Assembly (NCBI RefSeq): GCF_000067165.1
Contig: NC_010162.1
Span: 7,137,001 to 7,201,000 of the forward strand
DNA from: Sorangium cellulosum So ce56
GTDB taxonomy: Bacteria; Myxococcota_A; Polyangia; Polyangiales; Polyangiaceae
Length of the DNA: 64,000 bases
Reading direction: 5' to 3'
A program made the position numbers and the translations under genes. Positions 53,222-61,542 of this stretch are shown here, in pieces (the first letter of the stretch is position 1; each line of letters begins with the position of its first letter). The notes below the pieces were generated by a model that saw only the letters and a program-made list of their open reading frames with translations, did not search any database and was not told the DNA's origin.

Positions 53222-54109
53222 TTAGTCCTGGCAGTCGACATAACGGCGGACGACGCCGCCCGGGACCGGCTGGGTGAACGCCCCCGAGATGAGGGGCGGA
53301 TTCCACTTCGCCTCCTTGTACTGAAAGATCACGTCGTCCTCGGTGTTGGGCACCCGCATGCGGATCGAGCGGGGGATCTCGGCCAGGCAGGCGCCGCCGC
53401 TCGGCGGGATCGGATCGTCGATCCCCTCCGGATCGACGCGCGGCGGCGCGGTGCGGATGGCCGCGTGATGGCTCAGCTCCACGTGATAGAGGTCTGTCCC
53501 GCGCTGCGCGACACGGACCTCGCGGACGCGCAGGCGCTGCTGGTTCCACGGCGCGAGAAAGTCGCGGGGGTGGGGCTCGAGGTGGATCTCCTCCACCGCG
53601 TCGCGGGAGCCCTGGATCAGCACACGGTAGAACCCGTCGCCGTCCCAGGCGATCGAGGCGCCGCGCGGCTCGTGAGCGAGCACCGGCGCCTCGCCGCGGA
53701 GCAGCGAGACGAGGGCGTGCCCGGGGATGGGCACCCGGGTGAGCCGCGCCAGGTTGCACGCGCTCGCGGGCCCGTGCAGGAGCTGCTTCTCCCCGACATC
53801 GAGCATCTGGAACTGGGTGCCATTCGACGTGAGCGTGAAGAGCGTCGCGCCGAACGGGCTCACCACGTCGAAGCGCACCCGATCCGGATTGACCGCGAGG
53901 ATGTACATGTCCCCGCGGAGCCGCCCCTGGCGCGAGAAATGGTCGACCTTGGCGGTGCCCTGGACGCCGTTCACGCAGGCATAGGTGGCCTTCATCCGGT
54001 CGAGCGCCGCGTCGGCGGTCGGGAACCGGGACGCGGGCGGATCCACGGAGGCACAGCCGGTCACGAGCACGGCGAGGGACGCGGCCCAGGCGATCGCGCG
54101 ATGGCGCAT
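53222..54109 (-). CDS. LolB/LolA-like outer-membrane lipoprotein
   Basis: A 295-residue lipoprotein (MRHRAIAWAASLAVLVTGC, lipobox LVTGC). The mature protein begins with a helix containing LDRMKATYACVNGVQGTAKV, then strands GRLRGDMYILAVNPDRVRFD and ATLFTLTSNGTQFQM, a strand order typical of the LolA/LolB or DUF4292-type fold that accepts lipoprotein acyl chains. The last third (about 200-295) has further strands and ends near YVDCQD with a Cys. It could be an outer-membrane lipoprotein receptor or an unrelated lipid carrier. ATG at 54109 preferred over a TTG at 54127. Convergent context absent: the HARE gene lies upstream on the same strand, 195 bp away. Confidence 0.78.
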   Translation of the reverse strand: MRHRAIAWAASLAVLVTGCASVDPPASRFPTADAALDRMKATYACVNGVQGTAKVDHFSRQGRLRGDMYILAVNPDRVRFDVVSPFGATLFTLTSNGTQFQMLDVGEKQLLHGPASACNLARLTRVPIPGHALVSLLRGEAPVLAHEPRGASIAWDGDGFYRVLIQGSRDAVEEIHLEPHPRDFLAPWNQQRLRVREVRVAQRGTDLYHVELSHHAAIRTAPPRVDPEGIDDPIPPSGGACLAEIPRSIRMRVPNTEDDVIFQYKEAKWNPPLISGAFTQPVPGGVVRRYVDCQD

Positions 54110-54304
54110 GGGCGCGGACGCTGGCAAGGATCGCCGAGCCCGTCAACCGCGGAAGCGGCGCCGAGCCCATCCGCCGGAGCGGCGCGAGGGGCGTGGTCGT
54201 GGAGGAGGGTTGTCGAGCGCGGGCCGAGGGCCCAGGAGACGGCGGCGAGGAGGGCCGCGCGTCCGGCCCGGAGCGAGCCCCCGGCCGGACGCGCGCGACC
54301 GGGA

Positions 54305-56185
54305 TCAGGACGCCCGGAGCGCCTCGAGCAGATCGACGTCGGGGATCGCGACCGGGAGGCGGGCGCGGAGGACGGCGACGTCGTTGTCCTCGCAGAGGCG
54401 AGCCACTGCGAGCCCATCGAAGAGCGAGATGGGCGCGGTCCCCACGATGGCGGCCTCTTCGCGCGCACCGGAGAGCATCTGACCGGCGGTCAGGATCCAG
54501 CCCGCGGTCGCGGGGCCGTAGTGGTGGAGCGAGCCGCGCAGCTCGGTGACCCGCTCGCGGCCGACCTCGCGGCCGTCCCGCCGGATGACCAGCGCGAGCT
54601 TGATCTCATCACCCGCCGTGCGGAGCGCGCCGGAGAAGTGGCTCTCGCCGCCCGGCGCCCCGGCGCGGCGCACCGCGCGCAGCTGGCCGATGCCGATGCG
54701 CTCGAGGGCGAGGACGCAGATCTCGACGAAGGCATGGCCCGGGAGCTCGGAGAGCTTGCGAACGAAGGCGCGCCGCGCGGCGTCGCGGTAGCGCTCCACC
54801 GCGGCGAGCGCCTCCTGCTCCAGCCGCGCCAGGTCGCCCGGCAGCAGCCAGTCCGTCAGCGCGATCCTGCCGCCGGCGAAGCGGAAGCGGGGCCGCTGCC
54901 CCGCGGCGGTGCGGCGCGCGTTGTCGGCGCGCACGGCGGCCGCGACCTGGGACTGCACGAGCTGCACGTCGCCGGCGAGGCGGCCGCGGCGCTGCGCCGT
55001 CTCGGCGATCTGCCGGAGCGAGACAGCGCCCGCGTTCCGATCGAAGGTCGAGAGGATGCCGGCGACCGCATCGGCGAGATCACGGCCGGCCAGGTCGTCG
55101 AGCGCGTGCCCTTCGCCGCCCGTGAGCTCGATGACCTGCGGACCGCGGTAGACGGGCTCGGCGCCGAAGCTGTCGGGGCGGTCCGCGCGGTCGATGCGCT
55201 CGGCCCTGTCGGTGCGCTCGACCCGGTCGGTGCGCTCGCCTCGCTCGGGACGATCGAAGCGCTCGGTCCGGTCGGAGCGCGGCGGCTCGCGGCCGTTCTC
55301 GCGCCGCGCCTCGAACACCGGCGTCGCGACGTAGGAGGGCAGCCCACCGGTGCTCGGGTTGGCCTCCGCGGTCCCGCGGCCGCGGCGGCGACGGCGGCGG
55401 CGGCGGCGGCCCTCGCCCTGCTCGCCCGACGAGCCGGGCGTCGCGCGGTCCTCGCCGCCGAGGATCGGCTGATCGTCGTCGTCCTCTTCATCGAAGAGCT
55501 CCGCGGCGCCGGCGACGGCCTCGGCCCGCATCGCCTCGTCCGGACCCGGCGGCTCCGCGTCGTCGAGATCGCCCTCTTCCTCGTCGATGTACGTGCTCGC
55601 GGCGCGCGGGGACGACGGCGTCGGCGGCGGCACGGGCTCGCGCGCCGCCGCGATCTCCACGCCGTTCAGGCCGGCCGCGCTCGTCGCGCCGGCGGCGACC
55701 TTCTCGTCGTCCTCGTCCTCATCGTCGATCGCAGGCGCGGCCTGCGCCGCCGCGTCCGCGGCTCCGCCCTCGACCTCGACCGGGCCGCTCTCCGCCTCGA
55801 GCTCCGCGGGAGCGCCAAGATCGCTCTCTTCCACCGCGTCGTCGTCGGCGCCCGCGTCGAACAGGGTCGGCTGCTCCTCGTCCTTGCGCGCCTTGGCCGC
55901 CTCGGGCTTTCCGCCGCGCTTCGCCTTCTTGCCGTCGAGCCCGGACTTGATGGTCTTCTCGTCCCACTCGCGCAGCGCGAACACGCCCGGCTTCACGCGC
56001 ACCAGGGGGTTGTCCGCCGTGTCCTTCTTCAACGTCGCCGCCAGGCGGGCGCCCATCGTCACCTCTGGGCTCTTTCCAACGTGGCTAAGGAGGTTCTTCT
56101 CGATCGCGATATCGGTGATCTCTTTATAGTGAAGCGGTCTACCGATGAGGCGAAGCACCTCGGCGGCTGCATCCGTGAACGTCAT
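54305..56185 (-). CDS. HARE-HTH protein with long disordered middle and Mrr-like restriction-endonuclease C-terminus
   Basis: A 626-residue protein. Residues 1-75 form a HARE-HTH winged helix (MTFTDAAAEVLRLIGRPLHY, KEITDIAI, and VRVKPGVFALREW), as in RNA polymerase delta and eukaryotic ASXL/HB1. Next, about 300 residues of acidic and then basic low-complexity sequence, including a nine-Arg run and RTDRVERTDRAERIDRADR repeats. A helical region (about 375-475) leads to the C-terminal part, where FVEICVLALERIGIG, RERVTELRGSL, GWILTAGQM and ISLFDGLAVARLCE match the Mrr-type nuclease fold. The catalytic (Q/E)xK strand reads LVIRRD, so activity is doubtful. ATG at 56185. Probably a nucleic-acid or chromatin-binding protein; function unknown. 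Confidence 0.8.
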   Translation of the reverse strand: MTFTDAAAEVLRLIGRPLHYKEITDIAIEKNLLSHVGKSPEVTMGARLAATLKKDTADNPLVRVKPGVFALREWDEKTIKSGLDGKKAKRGGKPEAAKARKDEEQPTLFDAGADDDAVEESDLGAPAELEAESGPVEVEGGAADAAAQAAPAIDDEDEDDEKVAAGATSAAGLNGVEIAAAREPVPPPTPSSPRAASTYIDEEEGDLDDAEPPGPDEAMRAEAVAGAAELFDEEDDDDQPILGGEDRATPGSSGEQGEGRRRRRRRRRGRGTAEANPSTGGLPSYVATPVFEARRENGREPPRSDRTERFDRPERGERTDRVERTDRAERIDRADRPDSFGAEPVYRGPQVIELTGGEGHALDDLAGRDLADAVAGILSTFDRNAGAVSLRQIAETAQRRGRLAGDVQLVQSQVAAAVRADNARRTAAGQRPRFRFAGGRIALTDWLLPGDLARLEQEALAAVERYRDAARRAFVRKLSELPGHAFVEICVLALERIGIGQLRAVRRAGAPGGESHFSGALRTAGDEIKLALVIRRDGREVGRERVTELRGSLHHYGPATAGWILTAGQMLSGAREEAAIVGTAPISLFDGLAVARLCEDNDVAVLRARLPVAIPDVDLLEALRAS

Positions 56186-56371
56186 CTTTGTTCGCCCTTC
56201 GGGCGCGCCGCCCGGCGGGCGCCCTCGTCGTCCCCATCGCGGCCGCCCCGTCCAAAGTGGCTGACGAAGCGCGCGGGATACCCCACCGCAGCCGGGAAAC
56301 GCACATTCGCTCCCACTCGGCCACGACGCGCGGAACGGCCTGCTCGTAGCATGCTCGGAAACGGCGGTCAA

Positions 56372-56830
56372 CGGGACGCGCGATCCGGCTCAAGAGAAGC
56401 CGCTGACCGACCTCTAGGACACGGAGCCGGGGGCGGGGCGGCGCGATGCCCGGATCGACCGGGCGCCGCGCCGAGGCGAGCGCGCGGCGGCCGGCAACGG
56501 CAGGCTGGATGAACGATGAACGCGCGGCGCGCAGTCAACGGCGCGCGCGGGCCCCTGGACGAGCATCGATGTGGCTCGTGAGCGGATATCGGCCAGTCCG
56601 GAGCGCGGGTGAAGACCACGGGAGAAGAGGAGTTGATGGGTTGTTCTGTTGAGGTGTCGAGTGCGTCGACACGTCCGGGAGTCCAGGAGTCGAATGCTCT
56701 CCCTCAACTCACCGCATCGCCGCACGACAGCACCACCACCGCGCGGCCGAGGAGCGCGATGCGATGAGGGAGCAAGCGATTGGTCGAAGCGCGCTGGACG
56801 GACCGGGCATCACCGTACATGAGCGCGCGT
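56372..56830. other. Intergenic region with no gene seen
   Basis: About 460 bp upstream of the repeat array. It has a small perfect hairpin GTGTCGA-GTGCG-TCGACAC at 56654-56672 and ordinary composition otherwise. No tRNA fold, ribosome binding site or plausible frame was found. Confidence 0.45.
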
Positions 56831-56930
56831 GCTCATGCGTAACCGCGCGTGTTCATGCGTAACCGTGCGCAATCACGCGCAATCACGCGCAATCACGCGC
56901 AACCACACGTACCCGCGTGTAACCGGGCGT
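56831..56930. repeat. Degenerate 10-bp tandem repeat
   Basis: Ten 10-bp units in register from 56831. Three adjacent perfect copies of AATCACGCGC start at 56871, 56881 and 56891; the flanking units are variants such as GCTCATGCGT, AACCGCGCGT, AACCACACGT and AACCGGGCGT. The array lies about 150 bp upstream of the small gene at 57081. Confidence 0.85.
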
Positions 56931-57060
56931 GGACGGGCGCTCCCGGACGGCGCGCCGCGGTCGTCACGCGGTCGTCACGGCCGCGGCTCGCCCGGCCAGC
57001 GGTGGCGCGGCGCGGCGCGGCGCGGGCAACAGCGCTTTTGCGCTTTGCCATCTGCCGGAC

Positions 57061-57067
57061 AGGAGGG
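57061..57067 (+). promoter_or_regulatory. Strong ribosome binding site with ambiguous start codon
   Basis: AGGAGGG lies 14 bp before the in-frame GTG at 57081 but only 8 bp before an in-frame CTG at 57075, so a rare CTG start would give the better spacing. There is no ATG in between. Confidence 0.5.
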
Positions 57068-57080
57068 TTACGCTCTGTGG

Positions 57081-57473
57081 GTGGAGCTTTCGCGGTTGCT
57101 CGACGAGCTCACCCTGGCGGCGGACAAGGTCGGCATCGCCGTCAGGATGGAAGCGTTCGATCCGCACCTGTCGGACGCGCGCAATCCGCGGGGCGGGCTC
57201 TGCACGGTGCTCGGCCGGCGGATCATCCTGGTCGACGCCAACGCGTCGCTGCCGGATCGCATCGCCACGGTCGCGGCCGCGCTCGCGCGCGTCGATCTGG
57301 AGTCCGTGTTCCTGCCGCCGATCGTCCGCGCGACCATCGGCGCTCACGCCCGCGGCGCGCGGCCCCGGGCGGCCGCGCCGGGCGAGCCAGCGCGGCTGCC
57401 GGCGCGCCCCGCGCGGGGCGGGAAGGCCCCGAAGCTGCTCCCGCTCGCCCGCACCAAGTGGCGTGACGCCTGA
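57081..57473 (+). CDS. Small conserved-looking protein of unknown function
   Basis: About 130 residues. The core (1-85) has a helix (VELSRLLDELTLAADKVGIA), a Gly-rich turn GGLCTVLGRRIILVDANASL and a second helical part IATVAAALARVDLESVF, then LPPIVRATIGAH. The tail is Arg/Ala/Pro-rich and basic. The fold pattern (helix, LC..LGRR.I.VD strand pair, helix) looks like a small conserved deltaproteobacterial protein that I have no name for. The start is GTG at 57081, or CTG at 57075 which fits the AGGAGGG ribosome binding site better. Convergent with alaS. Composition and the strong ribosome binding site argue for a real gene. Confidence 0.68.
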   Translation: MELSRLLDELTLAADKVGIAVRMEAFDPHLSDARNPRGGLCTVLGRRIILVDANASLPDRIATVAAALARVDLESVFLPPIVRATIGAHARGARPRAAAPGEPARLPARPARGGKAPKLLPLARTKWRDA

Positions 57474-57506
57474 ACGACTGTCCCGGCAGGGCGCGGGCAG
57501 CGCGCG

Positions 57507-60260
57507 CTACGACGCGAGCGCCCGCTCGACCTCGGTGTAGAGCGCCGCGATCGCCGCGTCGAGCTGCGCCACGTCGGTCCCGCCGGCCTGCGCCATGTCC
57601 GGGCGGCCGCCGCCGGAGCCGCCCACGATGCGGGCGATCGGCTTGATGAGCTCGCCGGCCTTGAGCCGCTCGGTGGCCGACTTCGAGAGCATCACGGCGA
57701 GCTGCGCCTTGTCGCCCACGGCCGCGCCGAGCAGCACCGCCGAGCGATCGCCGAGCTTGTCGCGCAGCTTCTCCGCGAGATCGCGCAGCGCGCCCGGGTT
57801 GGTGCCGTCCGGCACCCGGCGCGCGAGCACCTTGATCCCGCCGATGTCCCGGGCGCCGTCCAGCATCGCGTCGATGCCGCCGCCGCCACCGCCCTGCGCG
57901 GGGCCCGCCCCCTCCAGGATCCGGCGCTCGAGCTCGGCGACCTTCTTCTCGAGCTCCCGCTCGTGCGCCACGATCTTCCCGATCTTCTCGGCGAGATCGC
58001 CGCCCTGCGCCTTCGCGACCTGGCGCGCCCGGGCGAGCTCGGCCTCGACGCCCCGCGCGTACGCGAGCGCGTTCAGCCCCGTCGACGCGAGGATCCGCCG
58101 CACGCCCGCGGCCACGCCGCCCTCGCTCGTGATCTTGAACAGCCCGATGTCCCCCAGCGCGCACGCGTGCGTGCCGCCGCAGAGCTCCACCACCTCGGGC
58201 GTCATCGTGAGCATCCGCACCGTGTCGCCGTACTTCTCCTCGAAGATCGCCATCGCGCCCCGCCGCCGCGCCTCGTCCATCGCCAGGATCTCGGTCGTCA
58301 CCTTCGCGTTCGTCAGGACCTTCTCGTTCACCAGATCCTCGATCCGCGAGATCTCCTCGCGGGTGAGGGGCCGGTTGTGCGTGAAGTCGAAGCGGAGGAC
58401 GTCCGGGCCGACCCGCGAGCCCTTCTGCTGCGCGTGCTCGCCGAGCACCTTGCGCAGCGCCCAGTGCAGGACGTGCGTGGCCGAGTGGTTGCGCCGCGTC
58501 GCCGATCGCGCCGCGTGGTCCACCGCCAGGTGGACGCGCTGCCCCACGGCGAGCGCCCCCTCGTGGACCACGCCCTCGTGCACGACCAGCCCGGCGAGCG
58601 GCTTCTGCGTGTCCTTCACCTCGACGCGCGCCCCGTCCGCCGTCACCTCGCCGACGTCGCCGACCTGGCCGCCCGACTCGGCGTAGAACGGCGTCTCGCG
58701 CACGACGATCTCGACCGCCGCCCCCGCCTCCGCGCGCTCGACCAGCGCGCGGACCTTGCGCGCCCGGTCGCCTTCGCCCTGGATCTCGACCCGGACGATC
58801 GCGACGATCTCGCTGTCGCCCTCCTCGTGCTCGTAGCCCGTGAACACCACCGGCTGCGCGAGCTTGGCGCGGGCCTCGCGGTGCGCGGGGTCCACCGCGG
58901 CGGTCGGATCGATCGGGCCGTCCGCCTCGCCGGCGCCCTTGATGATCGCCTCGGCCCCCTGGACATCGACGTCGAAGTTCGACTCGGCGGAGATGACCTG
59001 GGTCAGATCGAGCGGGAAGCCGTAGGTGGTGTAGAGATCGGCCGCTGCGGCGGCCGGGAGCGTCCGCTCGCCGGACGAGCGCATCTCGTCGAAGCGCTCG
59101 TCGAGGATCTTCATCCCGCGCTTCAGCGTGGAGCGGAAGCGGACCTCCTCGTCCTCGGTGACGCGGGCGATGAGCTCTCGCCGGTCGCGGAGCTCGGGGT
59201 ACGTCTCGCCCATCCGGCGGACCACCTCGAGCGCGACCTCGTGAAGGAACGGCCGATCGATCCCGAGCCGGTGCCCGTGTCGGATCGCGCGGCGCATCAC
59301 CCGGCGGAGCACGTACTCGCGCCGCTGCTTCTCGGGCATCACCCCTTCGGCGATCAGGAACGCGGCCGTCCGCGCGTGATCCGCGATGACCCGCATCGAC
59401 ACGTCGTCGTCGGCGCTGCCCCCCGAATACGGCTTGCCGCTGAGCTCGGCGGCCTTGTCGACGAGCCCGCGGAGCAGGTCCGTGTCGTAGTTCGACGTCA
59501 CGCCCTGGAGCACGCTCGCGAGCCGCTCCAGGCCCATGCCGGTGTCGATGCTCGGCGCCGGCAGCGGCACGAGCGGGCCGTCCTTCTCGGCGCGCTCGTA
59601 CTGCATGAACACGTTGTTCCAGATCTCGGTCCAGCCGGTGCCGTCGATGCGCGGCTCCTCGCCGAAGCGCGCGACGTCGGGCTCCTTCCCGTGGAAGAAG
59701 TGGATCTCCGAGCAGGGGCCGCACGGGCCGACGTCACCCATCGTCCAGAAGTTGTCGGCCAGGCCGAGCCGGAGGATCCGGTCGTCGCCGAAGCCCGTGA
59801 CCTTGCGCCAGATCGCCGCGGCCTCGTCGTCGGCCGGGAAGCCCCCCTCGCCGTTGTAGATGGTGACCACGAGCCGCGACGGCGAGATATCGTAGACCTT
59901 CGTCAGGAGCTCCCAGGCGAAGGCGATCGCGTCTTCCTTGAAGTAGTCGCCAAAGCTGAAGTTGCCGAGCATCTCGAAGAACGTCTGGTGGCGCGCGGTG
60001 ACGCCGACGTTCTCGAGATCGTTGTGCTTGCCGCTGATCCGGATGCACTTCTGGCTCGAGGCGGCGCGCTGGTACGGGCGCCTGTCCTTGCCCGTGAAGA
60101 CGTCCTTGAACTGCACCATGCCCGCGTTCACGAACATCAGCGTCGGATCGTTCTGGGGCACGAGCGGCGCGCTCGGGACGATCTCGTGCCCGCGCTGGGC
60201 GAAGAACTCGAGGAATGTGCGGCGGAGCAGGTCGGAGCTGGCAGGCGTTGCGATGGACAT
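57507..60260 (-). CDS. alaS: Alanyl-tRNA synthetase
   Basis: A 917-residue class II synthetase. The catalytic domain opens with LRRTFLEFFAQRGHEIVPSA and PTLMFVNAGMVQFKDVF, includes motif 2 region RAASSQKCIRISGKHNDLEN, and GLERLASVLQG as motif 3 region. The editing domain has the zinc-binding NHSATHVLHWALR and CGGTHACALGDI, needed to clear Ser- and Gly-mischarged tRNA. A coiled coil and a C-Ala domain follow; the latter has the GGGGGIDAMLD insert and GSGGGRPDMAQAGG ending that match the GGG(K/R)xxxAxGG signature. Length is slightly above the usual 875. ATG at 60260. It is convergent with the small gene at 57081 and lies downstream of the HEAT-repeat gene on the same strand. Confidence 0.98.
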   Translation of the reverse strand: MSIATPASSDLLRRTFLEFFAQRGHEIVPSAPLVPQNDPTLMFVNAGMVQFKDVFTGKDRRPYQRAASSQKCIRISGKHNDLENVGVTARHQTFFEMLGNFSFGDYFKEDAIAFAWELLTKVYDISPSRLVVTIYNGEGGFPADDEAAAIWRKVTGFGDDRILRLGLADNFWTMGDVGPCGPCSEIHFFHGKEPDVARFGEEPRIDGTGWTEIWNNVFMQYERAEKDGPLVPLPAPSIDTGMGLERLASVLQGVTSNYDTDLLRGLVDKAAELSGKPYSGGSADDDVSMRVIADHARTAAFLIAEGVMPEKQRREYVLRRVMRRAIRHGHRLGIDRPFLHEVALEVVRRMGETYPELRDRRELIARVTEDEEVRFRSTLKRGMKILDERFDEMRSSGERTLPAAAAADLYTTYGFPLDLTQVISAESNFDVDVQGAEAIIKGAGEADGPIDPTAAVDPAHREARAKLAQPVVFTGYEHEEGDSEIVAIVRVEIQGEGDRARKVRALVERAEAGAAVEIVVRETPFYAESGGQVGDVGEVTADGARVEVKDTQKPLAGLVVHEGVVHEGALAVGQRVHLAVDHAARSATRRNHSATHVLHWALRKVLGEHAQQKGSRVGPDVLRFDFTHNRPLTREEISRIEDLVNEKVLTNAKVTTEILAMDEARRRGAMAIFEEKYGDTVRMLTMTPEVVELCGGTHACALGDIGLFKITSEGGVAAGVRRILASTGLNALAYARGVEAELARARQVAKAQGGDLAEKIGKIVAHERELEKKVAELERRILEGAGPAQGGGGGGIDAMLDGARDIGGIKVLARRVPDGTNPGALRDLAEKLRDKLGDRSAVLLGAAVGDKAQLAVMLSKSATERLKAGELIKPIARIVGGSGGGRPDMAQAGGTDVAQLDAAIAALYTEVERALAS

Positions 60261-60429
60261 AGGAGGACGCGCGGTCTAGCACGACCGGAGAGCGGCTTCC
60301 GCCTGCTCGACGCGCGCCCATGGCGCCCGCCGCGGAAGACGCGCGCGCCGGGCCGGTTCGCGCCGGGCCGGTGCGCGATCCCGCTCGCGCCGGGCCCGCT
60401 GGGCGCGCCGGCGAGGCCGGACCGCCGGG

Positions 60430-61269
60430 TCAGCGGCCGGAGGCGACGACGCTGCTGCCGGAGGCGGCCTCGAGGGCGAGCGGCGCCCGCTGGAGCGCGC
60501 TCTCGATCGCGCCCGCGACGGCGTCGCTCTGCAGCTGGGCGAGCTCCCTCAGGCCCTGGGCGCGCTTCGCCTCGGCGAGCGCCTGGGCCGAGCCGGTCAT
60601 CGAGCCCTTCAGCGTCTGGCTCGGCATCTCGCGGATCACGTACTCGACCTTGGCGGCGAAGCCGACCCCGTCCGCCCCATGGCGCTTGCTCAGGTGCGTG
60701 ACCGAGCCGTCCAGCGTGAAGGCCGGCAGCTTGCGGCTCTTGCCTTCCGCAGCCAAGTCCGTGCCGTCGGCCACGATCTCGATGTCGGCGAACTGCGCCA
60801 CGCGGTTGCGCGTCTGCTGCTTGAGCTGCGGTCCGAGCTTCGCGTCCTTCACGCCGGAGCGGTTCTCGAACTTGCCCAGGCTGACCAGGAAGCGCGCCTT
60901 GGACGACGAGCGCGACAGCTTCTCGATGGCGGCCGCGATCGGGCGCTTCAGGTTGGGGGCAGGCTCGAGGTTGAGCGCCGCCTTGAGCGCCGGGACGGCC
61001 GCGGGGTTGCCCATCGCGCCGAGCGCCGCTGCGGCCGACGCGCGCACCGCGGGGTGCGGATCCCTGAGCGCCTTCTCGAGGGCAGGCCGCGCGCCGGGGC
61101 TCTTCGACCTGCTCAGCGACAGCGCCGCCGCCACACGGAGCCGATAGTCCTTGCCGACCGCGATGTCGCGGAAAGCGGACGTATCTCCGTCCTCGGCGAC
61201 GGACAGGGCGGTCGACCCGAGCACCATCGACGCCGCCAAGAACATCGCAATGAAGAGACGACGAACCAT
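60430..61269 (-). CDS. Secreted HEAT-repeat protein with CsgG/TolB-like C-terminal part
   Basis: A 279-residue exported protein: signal peptide VRRLFIAMFLAASMVLGSTA, then two or three HEAT/PBS-lyase-type repeats (RLRVAAALSLSRSKSPGARP, and VRASAAAALGAMGNPAAVPA) over about residues 30-115. The second half reads LVSLGKFENRSGVKDAKLGP, LKQQTRNRVAQFADIEIV and GSVTHLSKRHGADGVGFAAK, with the strand-helix order typical of CsgG/TolB-N or LpoB-like lipoprotein folds that build outer-membrane assemblies. The fusion is unusual. ATG at 61269, 5 bp after GGAGGG, with an adjacent GTG one codon upstream as alternative. It lies 169 bp before alaS on the same strand. Function unknown; periplasmic assembly or scaffolding is my guess. 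Confidence 0.78.
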   Translation of the reverse strand: MVRRLFIAMFLAASMVLGSTALSVAEDGDTSAFRDIAVGKDYRLRVAAALSLSRSKSPGARPALEKALRDPHPAVRASAAAALGAMGNPAAVPALKAALNLEPAPNLKRPIAAAIEKLSRSSSKARFLVSLGKFENRSGVKDAKLGPQLKQQTRNRVAQFADIEIVADGTDLAAEGKSRKLPAFTLDGSVTHLSKRHGADGVGFAAKVEYVIREMPSQTLKGSMTGSAQALAEAKRAQGLRELAQLQSDAVAGAIESALQRAPLALEAASGSSVVASGR

Positions 61270-61542
61270 CACGTCCCTCCGGAGAACGGCGGCTCACGCC
61301 ACCCGTTCTCCTCGGTGAGCCACGGAAGTATCGCGACGCGCCTGGCGTCCAGACAATCCTATCCTTGGCCAGGACGGTCGCGAGATCAAGGGCTGTTTGG
61401 CCCCGGATGGCTCATGCAGGACTCGTGACGAGAGCGACGACGTCGCCGTTTCGCACCGTTTGGCACGGCTTCGCCGCCCCCAGCGCTCATTTCCAGACAC
61501 GCGGCGACGCGCGAGGCTGGCTGAGCGCCGGGCGGATTCGGC

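Noticed and set aside
57963..60701. Long plus-strand frame opposite alaS
   Set aside because: alaS on the other strand has complete conserved motifs; the antisense translation has a shadow-type composition of Arg, Asp, Leu and His and no domain.
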